NCBI RefSeq assembly: GCF_902729405.1
Contig: NZ_LR746496.1
Span: forward strand, 2,852,001 to 2,916,000
Source: Acididesulfobacillus acetoxydans
GTDB lineage: Bacteria > Bacillota > Desulfitobacteriia > Desulfitobacteriales > Desulfitobacteriaceae
DNA: 64,000 nt
Direction of reading: 5' to 3'
Each line of letters starts with the position of its first letter. The stretch's first letter is position 1. A model generated the notes under the pieces. The model saw nothing but the letters and a program-made list of their open reading frames with translations. It was not told the origin of the DNA and ran no database searches. The position numbers were made by a program, and so were the translations under genes. This document shows positions 9,473 to 17,770 of the stretch, one piece after another.

Positions 9473-9673
9473 TTGTATACCCGCGAGCAAATAGTCGCAG
9501 CTGTCGAGAATTGTCTGAGCGAACGCGAACAGCAGATAATTAAGACGAGATTTGGCCTCGATAGTGGAGTCACGGTAACTTTGGCCGAAATCGAGTTGAT
9601 ATACGGACTCACCCGAGAGCAAGTACGCTTGTTGGAAAAACAGTTGCTCACATATGTAAGGACAAGCAACTAG
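9473..9673 (+). CDS. stand-alone sigma-70 region 4-like protein
   Basis: A 66-residue protein from TTG at 9473, preceded by GAGGGGGAGG at a good distance. The segment LSEREQQIIKTRFGL, then TLAEIELIYGLTREQVRLLEKQLL, has the layout of sigma-70 region 4 (xxRExxVLxxRFGL ... TLEEIGxxxGVTRERVRQIE), the -35-binding helix-turn-helix. No region 2 is present, so it cannot be a complete sigma factor. It may act as a regulator, like other solitary region 4 proteins, or serve as a partner of a separate core-binding subunit. Both are inferences. Confidence 0.7.
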   Translation: MYTREQIVAAVENCLSEREQQIIKTRFGLDSGVTVTLAEIELIYGLTREQVRLLEKQLLTYVRTSN

Positions 9674-9852
9674 GGACGCGCTTCGGAATTTGTCGGCCCG
9701 GGCCATTTAAAATTGCGATTTTACAAAAGCTGTATGTGGTTTTAGAATGTGGGTAAGATCGAACTCGGTGAAGGCCGGAGTCTATAATACCGAAAGGAGG
9801 GAGTATTTCGCCCAGCTAAACCCTGCAAGGTAAACCCACAAACCCCGTCGTC

Positions 9853-9893
9853 GGCAAATTGTGATGCGGATTTAGGCAAATTTTGACGCGGAT
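9853..9893. repeat. 22-bp-period imperfect direct repeat
   Basis: GGCAAATTGTGATGCGGAT (9853-9871) and GGCAAATTTTGACGCGGAT (9875-9893) differ at two positions. Repeated sites of this kind occur at the ends of IS21-type elements, but no transposase is next to it, so an IS-end remnant is only a guess. Confidence 0.6.
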
Positions 9894-9984
9894 GTAAGGG
9901 TATTTGACCGGCGCGAACGGTGCGAAAGGGGGGAAGCGGTTGACTGAATAACTATCGAATCGTCCTAAAAACATGTCAGGTCCT

Positions 9985-10007
9985 ACAATGCCCCCTAATC
10001 ATACGTA
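9985..10007 (+). pseudogene. 23-nt relic matching the 3' part of znuA
   Basis: The 23 nt here are identical to 35586-35608 in znuA, where they encode TMPPNHT. Upstream and downstream sequence do not match. In the spacer the same frame runs into TAA one codon later. It is most easily read as a scrap of a second zinc-binding-protein gene; the rest of 9674-10037 holds nothing I recognise. Confidence 0.5.
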
Positions 10008-10037
10008 AAAAATTAGTCTCTTAATAAAGGATATATT

Positions 10038-10172
10038 ATGAAAGTTCCCGCTTTCCTAATAGAGAAGGATGAAGATCTATTCTGCGGGAAGCCTCCGGCG
10101 GGTGGCGTGAAACCATCCGTTAAGCCATGTTGGTGCGGCAGACGACTGAGACACAAGAGTAACGGAGATTAG
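10038..10172 (+). CDS. possible 44-residue protein, unknown
   Basis: ATG at 10038 preceded by AAAGGA at 10025-10030. The peptide has one Cys at residue 16, a C-W-C near residues 31-33 and a basic tail. No relative is recognised. It is reported because the start and ribosome site are good, but it may be chance in a degenerate spacer. Confidence 0.3.
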   Translation: MKVPAFLIEKDEDLFCGKPPAGGVKPSVKPCWCGRRLRHKSNGD

Positions 10173-10206
10173 GGGATTAGGGGAAGCTTTTGGGGCGAAT
10201 CAGGCT

Positions 10207-10263
10207 AAAAAGAGAGAAGAAAGAGAAAAGAGAAAAGAGAGAGGAGAGAAAAAAGAAAGAAAA
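10207..10263 (+). repeat. 57-nt almost pure purine tract
   Basis: Only A and G occur over 10207-10263 (AGAGAGAAGAAAGAGAAAAG and similar), immediately upstream of the yeiH-type gene. A comparable purine tract, read on the minus strand, lies at 57027-57079. Confidence 0.85.
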
Positions 10264-10297
10264 TAGAAGAGTGAGCATTTAACAAGGAGGATGGCCA

Positions 10298-11653
10298 ATG
10301 AGTAACATCTCCCTCGTCAACAAGAGCACACCCACAACACCGGGAAGCGGTTCGGGGCTCTTGAAGAAAGAAGACTATTGGGCTGTTTGGATCGGTTTGG
10401 GGACGGTTATCCTATCTATTATTCTGTGGGCTGCCGGCAGCACTGCCATGCCTGCTCTCGCCGTCAGTTTCCCGGCCTGGGACCAGTTCAGCAAGGTCTC
10501 TGTCTATTTCCATTCGCACTGGGGCGGAATCGTGGCGCTCTGGTTCTGTTTCTTGGTCGTATTTTCCATCGCCGTAAAAGTGCTTGGCCATAATCTGAAA
10601 AGCTTTATTCCCGGATTCACCATCTTGTTCATCCTGGGCGTCATTGTTTCGATCTTGGGTGCTTCGTCCCTGGCCAAGAAATGGAGTCTGGAGCCGCCGT
10701 TGATGGCCCTCTTGGTCGGACTAATTCTCGGCAATGTGGTCCCTTTGCCCAAATGGCTGGATACCGCTTTCCGCACAGAATTCTACGTCAAGACAGGAAT
10801 CGTCTTAATGGGGGCTACGCTCCCTTTCACCATCATTCTGCAGTCAGGCCCTATGGCCTTTTTGCAGGCGACCATTGTCGCTGTTTCCACCTTTCTCACC
10901 ATCTACTGGATAGGAACAAGGCTTTTCCATCTAGACAAGCGCTTTTCCACAGCGCTGGCAGCGGGCGGCTCAATATGCGGAGTCTCCGCCGCCATTGCCA
11001 TCGGAGGCTCGGTTAAGGCTGAAAAAAACCACGTTTCCGTAGCCATCTCTTTGGTTGTGGTTTGGGCCATTATAATGGTTTTTGCCTTGCCTATCGTGAT
11101 CAAAGCTTTGGGTATCTCCCCGGGGCCCGGCGGGGCCTGGATCGGAACTTCCGAATTCGCTGATGCTGCTGGAATAGCGGCGGCGGCGTCCATCAGTGAG
11201 CAAGCGATCAAGACCTTCACCCTCATGAAAGTCGTCGGCAGGGATATGTTTGTCGGTATCTGGTGTTTCATCATGGCTCTCATTGCCGTGACCAAATGGG
11301 AACGCCGAGAGGATGGCCGCAAACCCAATGGCAAGGAGATCTGGTTCCGTTTCCCCAAATTTGTCCTTGGCTTTTTCGCTGCCTCGATCGTTGTCACTTT
11401 GCTCATTGCTTCGGTCGACGCCCCTACCGCCAAAACGGTATCGGCCAATATTGTCGGTCCGATCTCAATGATTCGGCTTTGGGCCTTCATCTTTACTTTT
11501 CTCTGCATTGGTTTGACCACGCGTTTCAAAGAACTCGCCGCCGTGGGCTGGCGGCCCTTTGCAGCTTTTACTGCGGGGGTCATCGTAAACGTTCCACTCG
11601 GCTACATTTTGTCCGTCCTCGTTCTCGGCGGGTACTGGACAATGGTAAAATGA
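10298..11653 (+). CDS. YeiH/UPF0324-family putative sulfate (sulfite) exporter
   Basis: Integral membrane protein of 451 residues with about 11 hydrophobic segments. The conserved family stretch is readable: LMALLVGLILGNVVPLP, FYVKTGIVLMGATLPF, SICGVSAAIAIGG and EFADAAGIAAAASI. Family members are annotated as putative sulfate exporters; substrate evidence is thin. ATG at 10298 has a near-ideal AACAAGGAGG 9 bp upstream, and a strong terminator follows at 11685, so it is probably monocistronic. A sulfur-oxyanion role would fit a sulfate- or sulfite-using anaerobe, but that is inference. Confidence 0.88.
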   Translation: MSNISLVNKSTPTTPGSGSGLLKKEDYWAVWIGLGTVILSIILWAAGSTAMPALAVSFPAWDQFSKVSVYFHSHWGGIVALWFCFLVVFSIAVKVLGHNLKSFIPGFTILFILGVIVSILGASSLAKKWSLEPPLMALLVGLILGNVVPLPKWLDTAFRTEFYVKTGIVLMGATLPFTIILQSGPMAFLQATIVAVSTFLTIYWIGTRLFHLDKRFSTALAAGGSICGVSAAIAIGGSVKAEKNHVSVAISLVVVWAIIMVFALPIVIKALGISPGPGGAWIGTSEFADAAGIAAAASISEQAIKTFTLMKVVGRDMFVGIWCFIMALIAVTKWERREDGRKPNGKEIWFRFPKFVLGFFAASIVVTLLIASVDAPTAKTVSANIVGPISMIRLWAFIFTFLCIGLTTRFKELAAVGWRPFAAFTAGVIVNVPLGYILSVLVLGGYWTMVK

Positions 11654-11684
11654 GAACTGTTGCCAAGATGATAATGTGACGAGG

Positions 11685-11715
11685 CGGGGTCCCCCTTGCC
11701 GGGGGACCCCGTTTT
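11685..11715 (+). terminator. rho-independent terminator after the YeiH-type gene
   Basis: An 11-bp perfect stem, CGGGGTCCCCC (11685-11695) with GGGGGACCCCG (11701-11711), a 5-nt loop, then TTTT. Confidence 0.9.
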
Positions 11716-11742
11716 GCCGGACAGCAGGGCAGGAAGGCTGAG

Positions 11743-12117
11743 GTGAATTTCATGCGCCCCGAAAACGAAACCTGCATCCAAAAAGTCCAGCTCGATTTTC
11801 CTTTCTTTTCCGACTGCGGCTGGGACCAAGGAACCACTCCTTGGCAAAGATTGACCAAGACCCGGGGGCTCACTCCCGATACGCTGCGGCAAGGGCAAAA
11901 GTTTATCATGTGGCGCCTGGAAAGAATCGCCTCCATGATGGAAATCCTATTGGACATGCATGAGGATTGGCAGTTGGTCGGCCAGAAAGACCGGATTCTA
12001 ATGGAAACCGTCAGCCTGGACTTTAACCGAGCTCTTCAGGTTTTGAGGCAAAACGGGTTTTCCGATCAGGAATTCATTCTCACCGTAGAGTACTTGCGCA
12101 AATGGGGCATGCTTTAA
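11743..12117 (+). CDS. conserved-looking hypothetical protein
   Basis: About 124 residues, from GTG at 11743 (AGGAAGG just upstream) or ATG at 11752 (MRPENET). It is soluble, with no membrane segment. The second half is helical, with FNRALQVLRQNGFSDQEFILTVEYLRKWGML at the end broken by no obvious motif. I do not recognise the family. It lies between the YeiH-type gene and the convergent citF, so it is probably transcribed alone from a weak upstream promoter. Confidence 0.65.
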   Translation: MNFMRPENETCIQKVQLDFPFFSDCGWDQGTTPWQRLTKTRGLTPDTLRQGQKFIMWRLERIASMMEILLDMHEDWQLVGQKDRILMETVSLDFNRALQVLRQNGFSDQEFILTVEYLRKWGML

Positions 12118-12182
12118 GCATCGGGTGGGGTAAATACCATCACGCCTCATCCTTATGCCCCATCCTTAGGAAACAGCTGCCT

Positions 12183-13736
12183 CTAATCCAGAGGTTTTTT
12201 GACGACATCAATTACGCTGCCGTCGCGATATTCAACGACCGCAACGATTTCATCGCTGAAGGGGATGGGTTTGGGGACTCCCGTCAGCCGTTCGGCCATT
12301 TCTCTCAATGTCTCGATGGGCACGAGCGGAAGAGCCGAATCTTTTAGCTTCTCTATCAGGTCGCTCCGCCGGGGATTGATCGCGATGCCGCGTTCCGTTA
12401 CGAGAACATCGACCGTTTCTCCCGGCGTGGCGACAGTCGTGACCTTGCTCTTGACAACAGGCAGACGCCCTTTAATCAGGTTCGTTACGATAATGGCGAG
12501 TTTGGAGCCTGCGGCAGTATCGTTATGTCCGCCCGAGCCCCCCATAATGATCCCGTCCGATCCCGTGATGACGTTCACGTTAAAGTCGGTATCAATTTCT
12601 GTGGCTCCCAGGATCATGATATCCAAATTATTGACTAAGGCGCCTTTTGTATTGGGATTTCCATAAAGTGACCCACTCATGCCTTGATGTTTGGGATTAT
12701 CCCGGTAGGATGCGATCGCTTTCAAATCAAAGCACTGTACGTCGAACACGGAACGGAAGAGGCCTTCATTCATCATGTCAACGATGTAGCCGGTTACTCC
12801 GCCCGCGGCAAAACTGCCGACGACCTTCTTTTCTTTCATGCGTTTTCTCACTTCGGCTGTAACAGCCAAAGAAGTCCCACCGGCGCCGGACTGAAACGAC
12901 ATCCCGTCTTTGATGTAGCCTGCTTCGTCGATGAACTGTGCAGCCAGGCTGGCAATCCGCAGGCCGACCGGGTCCTTGGTGACACTGAGGGTGCCGGAGA
13001 CAATCCCGCTGGGATCGCCGATGGAATCTACAGTGACCACATAATCGACGTAATCTTGACTAATCTCGATAGGACAAGCGGGATAAGGAACAAGATTATC
13101 GGTGATTACCACGACTTTGTCGGCGTACTCTGCATCGGCAATCCCGTAGGACAAGGTCCCGCAGGCGGCCTTTCCCTGCACGCCGTTGATATTTCCGTAA
13201 GCGTCTGCGGTCGGCGCTCCGATGAAGGCTACATCGATATGCAGTTCTCCGCCCTCGATCGCTCTCGGCCTGCCCCCGTGGCTTCTGAGCACAGCTGGGT
13301 TTTTCAGGTATCCCTTCATTATCGCCTTAGCGACAGCCCCGGGGGAGATGTAACTTGCGGACAGACCTGTGACGACCCCTCGCTTAATGTAGTCAACCAA
13401 AGGCTCGTGGATCGGAAAGATATGCGTTGCCGCAAGATGCAGATCTCTAATTCCCTTCGCGGCAATGACTTCCATGACCTGATTGATCACATAGTCTCCG
13501 TTTCTCAGATGGGAGGGAAAGGAGATGGTCATGCCGTCTCTAAGGTTGACTTTTTCGATCGCTTCATCAATACTCTCTAAGAGTTTAGTTTTACCCGGTT
13601 GTACCGAGTCCAGCCGGACGGCGACTTTCCGCACCTGTCCATAGCCGGCGAAAGCGCCGGCAAACGGCTTTACTTCCCCATATCCTTTAATAAACTCCGG
13701 CAGTTCAACACCCGCAGCGTTTTTCATTCTATCCAC
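12183..13736 (-). CDS. citF: citrate lyase alpha subunit (citrate:acetyl-ACP transferase)
   Basis: 517-residue alpha subunit that exchanges acetyl for citryl on the CitD prosthetic arm, part of anaerobic citrate cleavage to acetate and oxaloacetate. Typical blocks are visible: FPSHLRNGDYVINQV, HIFPIHEPLVDYIKRG, RSHGGRPRAIEGGELHIDVAFIGAP broken into recognisable parts, SFQSGAGGTSLAV, and GGSGGHNDTAAGS. It lies 57 bp after citE on the same strand. The length is normal and no frameshift is seen. Confidence 0.93.
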   Translation of the reverse strand: MDRMKNAAGVELPEFIKGYGEVKPFAGAFAGYGQVRKVAVRLDSVQPGKTKLLESIDEAIEKVNLRDGMTISFPSHLRNGDYVINQVMEVIAAKGIRDLHLAATHIFPIHEPLVDYIKRGVVTGLSASYISPGAVAKAIMKGYLKNPAVLRSHGGRPRAIEGGELHIDVAFIGAPTADAYGNINGVQGKAACGTLSYGIADAEYADKVVVITDNLVPYPACPIEISQDYVDYVVTVDSIGDPSGIVSGTLSVTKDPVGLRIASLAAQFIDEAGYIKDGMSFQSGAGGTSLAVTAEVRKRMKEKKVVGSFAAGGVTGYIVDMMNEGLFRSVFDVQCFDLKAIASYRDNPKHQGMSGSLYGNPNTKGALVNNLDIMILGATEIDTDFNVNVITGSDGIIMGGSGGHNDTAAGSKLAIIVTNLIKGRLPVVKSKVTTVATPGETVDVLVTERGIAINPRRSDLIEKLKDSALPLVPIETLREMAERLTGVPKPIPFSDEIVAVVEYRDGSVIDVVKKPLD

Positions 13737-13793
13737 CCATTCACAAATAATATCGCGGCCACAGTTGCAAATTCAGCACTTTGGATTTTAGTG

Positions 13794-14540
13794 CTAGATA
13801 TATGTTTGCGGAAATGCGGCCTGCTTTAAGGAGGCGTCAAAGACGATGTTGATCGTCTCGACTTGGCGGCCATCAATCGCAGCCTTGCCCGTAAACCCTA
13901 AGAGGTTCGCCTTTTCGGTATCCATTTCCAAGCCTTCACTGTCATTGATGTCCATATAAGGGGTGTCGATCACTTCAATCCCAGCCGCACGGCAGGCCAT
14001 GGACACTTTGCTCCGGGCATAGAGGATTTCGTCACCTTCTTTAGTCCGCTTGCTGCCATAGTCCGCGGCTAAGTCCTCGGCGTTGAGAAAAGCGGCCGTG
14101 ACCCGTGATGAGGCATTAATGGTGCTGTGGACACTTTCGAGTCCGACAATGTTGTCGATCATTGGAATAAGCTTAATGCTTTCCTCTTCAAAACCTTGAG
14201 CTTTCTCGATTTCGGAGAGCAGGTTTGCCAGGGCTTGAATATCTTCCGCCCTAGCTTTCGGGATCATGAAAGCGTACGGTTTAACCGGGGCAATCGTCTT
14301 CACATCTTTAAGCCCGTACTCACTGCTGAGTGGATTGATTCTGACGATAACCTCGACGTTGGAGTAATCTAAAAACCGGAGAGCTTCCTTGACCAAAATC
14401 CTGGCACTGTCCTTCTCAGTGGCTGGAACTCTCCGCGCAAGGTCGATTACAATAGAATCCGGATCGAAGACAGGTGCGTTCTGAAGCATCTTTGGCTCAT
14501 TGCCTGAGACAAAATACATGCTTCGTGCATTCTTTTGCAT
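13794..14540 (-). CDS. citE: citrate lyase beta subunit-like protein, divergent
   Basis: A 248-residue HpcH/HpaI-fold protein between citD and citF, where citE belongs (citryl-ACP lyase). The N-terminus aligns well (RSMYFVSGNEPKMLQNAP, ATEKDSARILVKEAL). However, the usual F-D-L-E-D-A-V is I-D-L-A-R-R-V, so the acidic pair that helps bind metal is lost. The usual AIESALG Glu is replaced in MIDNIVG, and GKSVINPRQIE reads GKAAIDGRQVE. LNAEDLAADYG is kept. It also ends about 45 residues earlier than standard CitE. Activity as a lyase is therefore doubtful, or the substrate differs. Confidence 0.8.
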   Translation of the reverse strand: MQKNARSMYFVSGNEPKMLQNAPVFDPDSIVIDLARRVPATEKDSARILVKEALRFLDYSNVEVIVRINPLSSEYGLKDVKTIAPVKPYAFMIPKARAEDIQALANLLSEIEKAQGFEEESIKLIPMIDNIVGLESVHSTINASSRVTAAFLNAEDLAADYGSKRTKEGDEILYARSKVSMACRAAGIEVIDTPYMDINDSEGLEMDTEKANLLGFTGKAAIDGRQVETINIVFDASLKQAAFPQTYI

Positions 14541-14732
14541 AACTATTATCTCCGTTTCCCCAGTTCGTTTCTCTGTCTGGTTTTTTGTCTGGTAAATCTA
14601 TTCTTACTTTGAGATTTGATTTAGCGAAAGGCCCACCTCGGGCTTTTTGCGATTATTCGCCGGCGAGCAACGGCCGCCAAGAAATTGTTGGCAAGAGACC
14701 GCCGGCAAGAGACGCCGCCAGCCAAAGGACCG

Positions 14733-15023
14733 CTAGTTGGACGCGCGTTCTAACGCCGCCTGCAGCCTTGCTCTTATGGTATAATCCAAAGCTCCCTTGT
14801 CTTCTGCTTTGATAGTGACGTTATCCGCTCCCAGTTCTTTGGCTTTATCCATGATCACCTTTTCTATTTGTTCGCCGAACAGCTTAAGAACGACGTCCTT
14901 ACTTTTTAACTGCAAATGAATTCCGGGAGTCTCACTCGGACTGACAGTTATTAAAACATCGCTGTTCGCCGTTGACCCCGCCTGAGCAGTTTTCGTAACC
15001 AGCATCTCAAATTCCACTTCCAT
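14733..15023 (-). CDS. citD: citrate lyase acyl carrier protein (gamma subunit)
   Basis: 96 residues. CitD carries the 2'-(5''-phosphoribosyl)-3'-dephospho-CoA arm on a Ser. Here AQAGSTANSDVLITVSP contains the candidate attachment Ser, and DKGALDYTIRARLQAALERA is the standard C-terminal block. It is first of three minus-strand genes (D, E, F). citE follows after a 192-bp spacer. No citC, citG or citX (arm attachment, acetylation) is in the window, so maturation would need genes elsewhere. Confidence 0.9.
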   Translation of the reverse strand: MEVEFEMLVTKTAQAGSTANSDVLITVSPSETPGIHLQLKSKDVVLKLFGEQIEKVIMDKAKELGADNVTIKAEDKGALDYTIRARLQAALERASN

Positions 15024-15107
15024 CCCATATTTTGTTTAAAAGAGTAAAATGACGCGGCAACTTGGCCTTCGTCAAATGGCAAGGCCAAGGTATTGGCACA
15101 CGTATAA

Positions 15108-15116
15108 ATTATATCA
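15108..15116 (-). promoter_or_regulatory. extended -10 promoter upstream of citD
   Basis: On the minus strand TGATATAAT (15116-15108) is an extended -10 (TGnTATAAT), about 85 bp before citD. No convincing -35. The rest of 15024-15284 holds no gene I can support. Confidence 0.5.
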
Positions 15117-16218
15117 GAATTCGTCCTGAGGTGGCCAGATTTTAAGTGAGGTTCAGAGTTATTTTGTCCGTAACTGCAAAAAAGTATAAAGAATGATTAG
15201 AATAGTCGTGAGTATCCCCTCCCTGGCCCCAGATTACTACCCTTAAATATGAGAAAAAATTTCAAGACTTTTTAAAAAAGGTAGGAATGTTGCATCCTCT
15301 GCGGTCCCTGCACCGTAGTCTGTCCAGTTTACAGTGAGGTAAAACGGGAGACGGCTGTGGCCCGGGGCAGAATAAGACTGGTTAGGGAACATCTAGACGG
15401 GAGTTTGGACCTGAGCGCTACCATGAGGAACTATTTGGATTTATGCCTGGGTTGCCGGGCCTGTGTGGTCAGCTGCCCGCCCCAGGTTCCAACTGACAGA
15501 ATCGTCAGGGCGGCCCGAGCCAAGTATGCTGTCCAACAAGGCCAGCCGCTGGTGCGTCATGTGCTACTGCGCAATGTCTTGAATAAGCCCGAACGTTTTT
15601 CCCTGGCCCTGGACTCAGTTAAACTTGTACGCACTGTCAGGCTCAATCATCTCTTCCCCAAGACACTCAAAGCAAAAGAGGATTTATTGCCTGAGCTTCC
15701 GGAGCAAACGTTCTGGGAAATGCTCAAAGGGCGCAAGCTGAAGAAAAGTGCCAAAAAAACGGGCTTTTTCTTAAGTTGCATGGATAATAACGTCTTTCCC
15801 CAAGTCGTCATGCAAGCCATAAAAGTTTTGGAAAAACTGGATTTTGAAGTGGTCATCCCCACTGGTATTGTTTGCTGCGGTGCGGCCCATCACAACTACG
15901 GGGATTTGGACAATGCCCGCCGGCTGGCGCGTCAAAACATCCGGGCCTTCGCCAGCGCAGATGTGAAGGTTATCCTGACCGACTGCGCTTCTTGTGAGTC
16001 AACCATGCAATCCTACGGCGAACTCTTCGAGGGAGAAAAGGAAGAAGGGGAGGCCCAAAACTTCGCCAGCAGGGTCATGGACATCAACGTCTTCTTGCAG
16101 GATAAAATCGTATCCGGTTCTCAGCCGGTCGATGCTATCGCAACTTATCACGATCCCTGTCATGCAGTCCGCTATCAGAATATTAAGGAGGAACCCCGCA
16201 AGGTGGCAGCTGCAGGGG

Positions 16219-16405
16219 GTGAACCACCCCCGCTTACGCTTCGCTAAGAAGCGGGGGCTTCTCGGCGAACACTTGGACGTTGGCTTCCTGTTTCATCAAC
16301 CGTTGCCCTCGTCCAGTACTCAAGGTTTCTCAGTGCTGGATGAGGTCTTACGCAATTTCCACAGGCGTAACTTCGGGCGGTTCCCGCCCTACAGAAAATC
16401 TATAT
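16219..16405 (-). ncRNA. candidate omega (reRNA) guide RNA of the TnpB element
   Basis: In TnpB systems the RNA runs from the 3' end of tnpB through the right-end hairpin into the flanking host sequence, which serves as guide. Here the scaffold would cover 16405-16219 and the guide would start at 16218, reading CCCCTGCAGCTGCCACCTTG. Position and hairpin are seen; transcription is inferred. Confidence 0.5.
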
Positions 16406-17275
16406 TTAGGCCATGACACTCAGTCCACGCTCTAAGATGAGTTTAGCACTCACTAGATCCCGATCCATCACTAATCCGCAAACGGGGCACTCATGGACAC
16501 GGACACTGAGATCTTTGGGGACATGCGCTCCACATAAGCAGGTTTGCGATGTGCCCTTGGGGTCAACTAGAACGTGTCGTTTCCCCTGGCGTAAACTTTT
16601 GCACTCAATGTAGTCTCCGAATTTCCCCCATCCGGCATCCTGGATGCTCTTGGCGAGTTTGTGATTTCGGATCATGTTTTTTATCCTTAGATCCTCCATG
16701 ATAATAAGGTCATGGTTCTTGACGATCTGAGCACTTGCCTTGTGGAGAAAGTCCCTGCGTTGGTTGGCGATTTTGGCGTGTACTTTGGCGACCTTCGCTT
16801 TGGCCTTCCCTCGGTTGTGTGAACCTTTCTTTTTGCGGTAAAGCCTGCGCTGTTCCTTGGCAAGTTTTTTCTCTGTTTTGCGGAAGTACTTCGGGTTGTC
16901 GATATACGTTTCGTCAGACAAAACCGCAAAATGGTTGATGCCGCGATCAATGCCCACTGCTTTCATGGCATTTTCTACCGGCTCAGCCTCTGGTATTTCA
17001 GTGGTTAGATTAGCGTACCACTTGCCGCCATGGTATTTGACATTGACCCGCGAAATAGCCTGGGCCGGAAACTCTCGGTGAACGTTCATCTTAATAAAGC
17101 CTATTTTTGACAAGTAAATACAACCCGGTCTGCTGAACGTCTTCTTGACATTATCCACTTGCGGATAACTGAATGAAGTGTAGTGGTCCCGGTCTTTGTA
17201 ATGTGGATATCCGGCAAGACCGCTGAAAAACCGTTTGAAAGCATCCTCTAGTCGACGCAGCGCATCTTGAAAATA
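16406..17275 (-). pseudogene. tnpB: N-terminally truncated TnpB RNA-guided nuclease
   Basis: The RuvC core is complete: Asp in VGIDRGINHFAV, Glu in IIMEDLRIKNM, Asp in VMDRDLVSAKLIL, with a zinc-binding loop CLCGAHV ... HECPVCG. The N-terminal part is missing. The frame opens only after a TAG at 17278-17276, at YFQDALRRLEDAFKRFF, which in full TnpB lies about 70-80 residues from the start. The element's left end begins immediately before. The first codons after the left end (ATGGACATTCACGAAAAAGC) are in another frame, so a deletion plus frameshift removed the wedge/REC start. It probably cannot be a normal nuclease unless it starts internally (GTG 17158). Confidence 0.8.
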
Positions 17276-17770
17276 CTATAGGCTTTTTCGTGAATGTCCA
17301 TAGCGATTCATCCCCCGCCTATAGAGGCCTATAGAGGACGGGGGACTTCTCGCAAGCCATGTTAAAGTGGAGGAAATGGCTGAAGCCGACCGCTGCTGCG
17401 GCGGCGGAGGGACTTTTAACATTTTCCATTATCAACTTTCTATGAAAATTCTCGACCGTAAAATTGAAAATGTGCGCAAAACCGGGGTCTCTATCGTGGC
17501 TACTTCTTGCCCGGCCTGCCGTATTCAGTTGGCTCACGGCCTGAAAAGGCACGGGCTGGCGCTCAAAGTTTTGCATCCGGTTGAACTGTTAGCCGAATCC
17601 TATGGGAAAGGGGAGTGAGAACGCCTGAAAATGCAAATGAGCAAACTGCAATGGCAGAGCGCGTCAGGGAGCAGTTATGTCTAGACAAAGACATGTGTGT
17701 GGAATTTGTGATGTGGAGAAGGGGTGGAAGGTAAAGATAGAACAACCGCATTTTCAGAGGGGGATAAACA

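Larger units (their letters stand above)
16219..17361 (-). mobile_element. TnpB-only IS200/IS605-type (IS1341-like) element
   Basis: 1143 bp inserted in glcF, tnpB on the minus strand. The right end is the usual hairpin (GCCCCCGCTTCTTAGCG ... GCGGGGGTGG) ending GGTTCAC at 16219. The left end starts CATGGCTTGCGAGAAG at 17361 with its own GGCGGGGG hairpin. The host pentamer next to the left end on the minus strand is TTTAA (17366-17362), a plausible target/TAM. No tnpA is present. Confidence 0.85.
15285..17618 (+). pseudogene. glcF-type (Fe-S) oxidoreductase subunit, frameshifted and interrupted by a TnpB element
   Basis: Two parts of one gene for a CCG-domain Fe-S protein of the glycolate/lactate oxidase type. 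The 5' part (15285-16218) carries both ferredoxin-like motifs: CILCGPCTVVCP, upstream of the GTG at 15357, and CLGCRACVVSCPP. It also has a first CCG domain (GIVCCGAAHHNYGD) and YHDPCHAVRY. The 3' part (17362-17618) has ADRCCGGGGTFN and SCPACRIQLAHG. A TAG at 15282 and a one-base shift there separate the first Fe-S motif from any start codon. Removing 16219-17361 rejoins the reading frame as AAAGVKVEEM. No FAD subunit gene is adjacent. Confidence 0.85.

Noticed and set aside
9854-9900. possible CRISPR repeat-spacer units
   Set aside because: Only two imperfect copies with a 3-bp gap; no further units and no cas genes.
10903-11583. 226-residue frame antisense to the YeiH-type gene
   Set aside because: Sequence is the complement of membrane-helix codons; no start signal.
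12684-13580. 298-residue frame antisense to citF
   Set aside because: citF is clear on the other strand; no motif or ribosome site in this frame.
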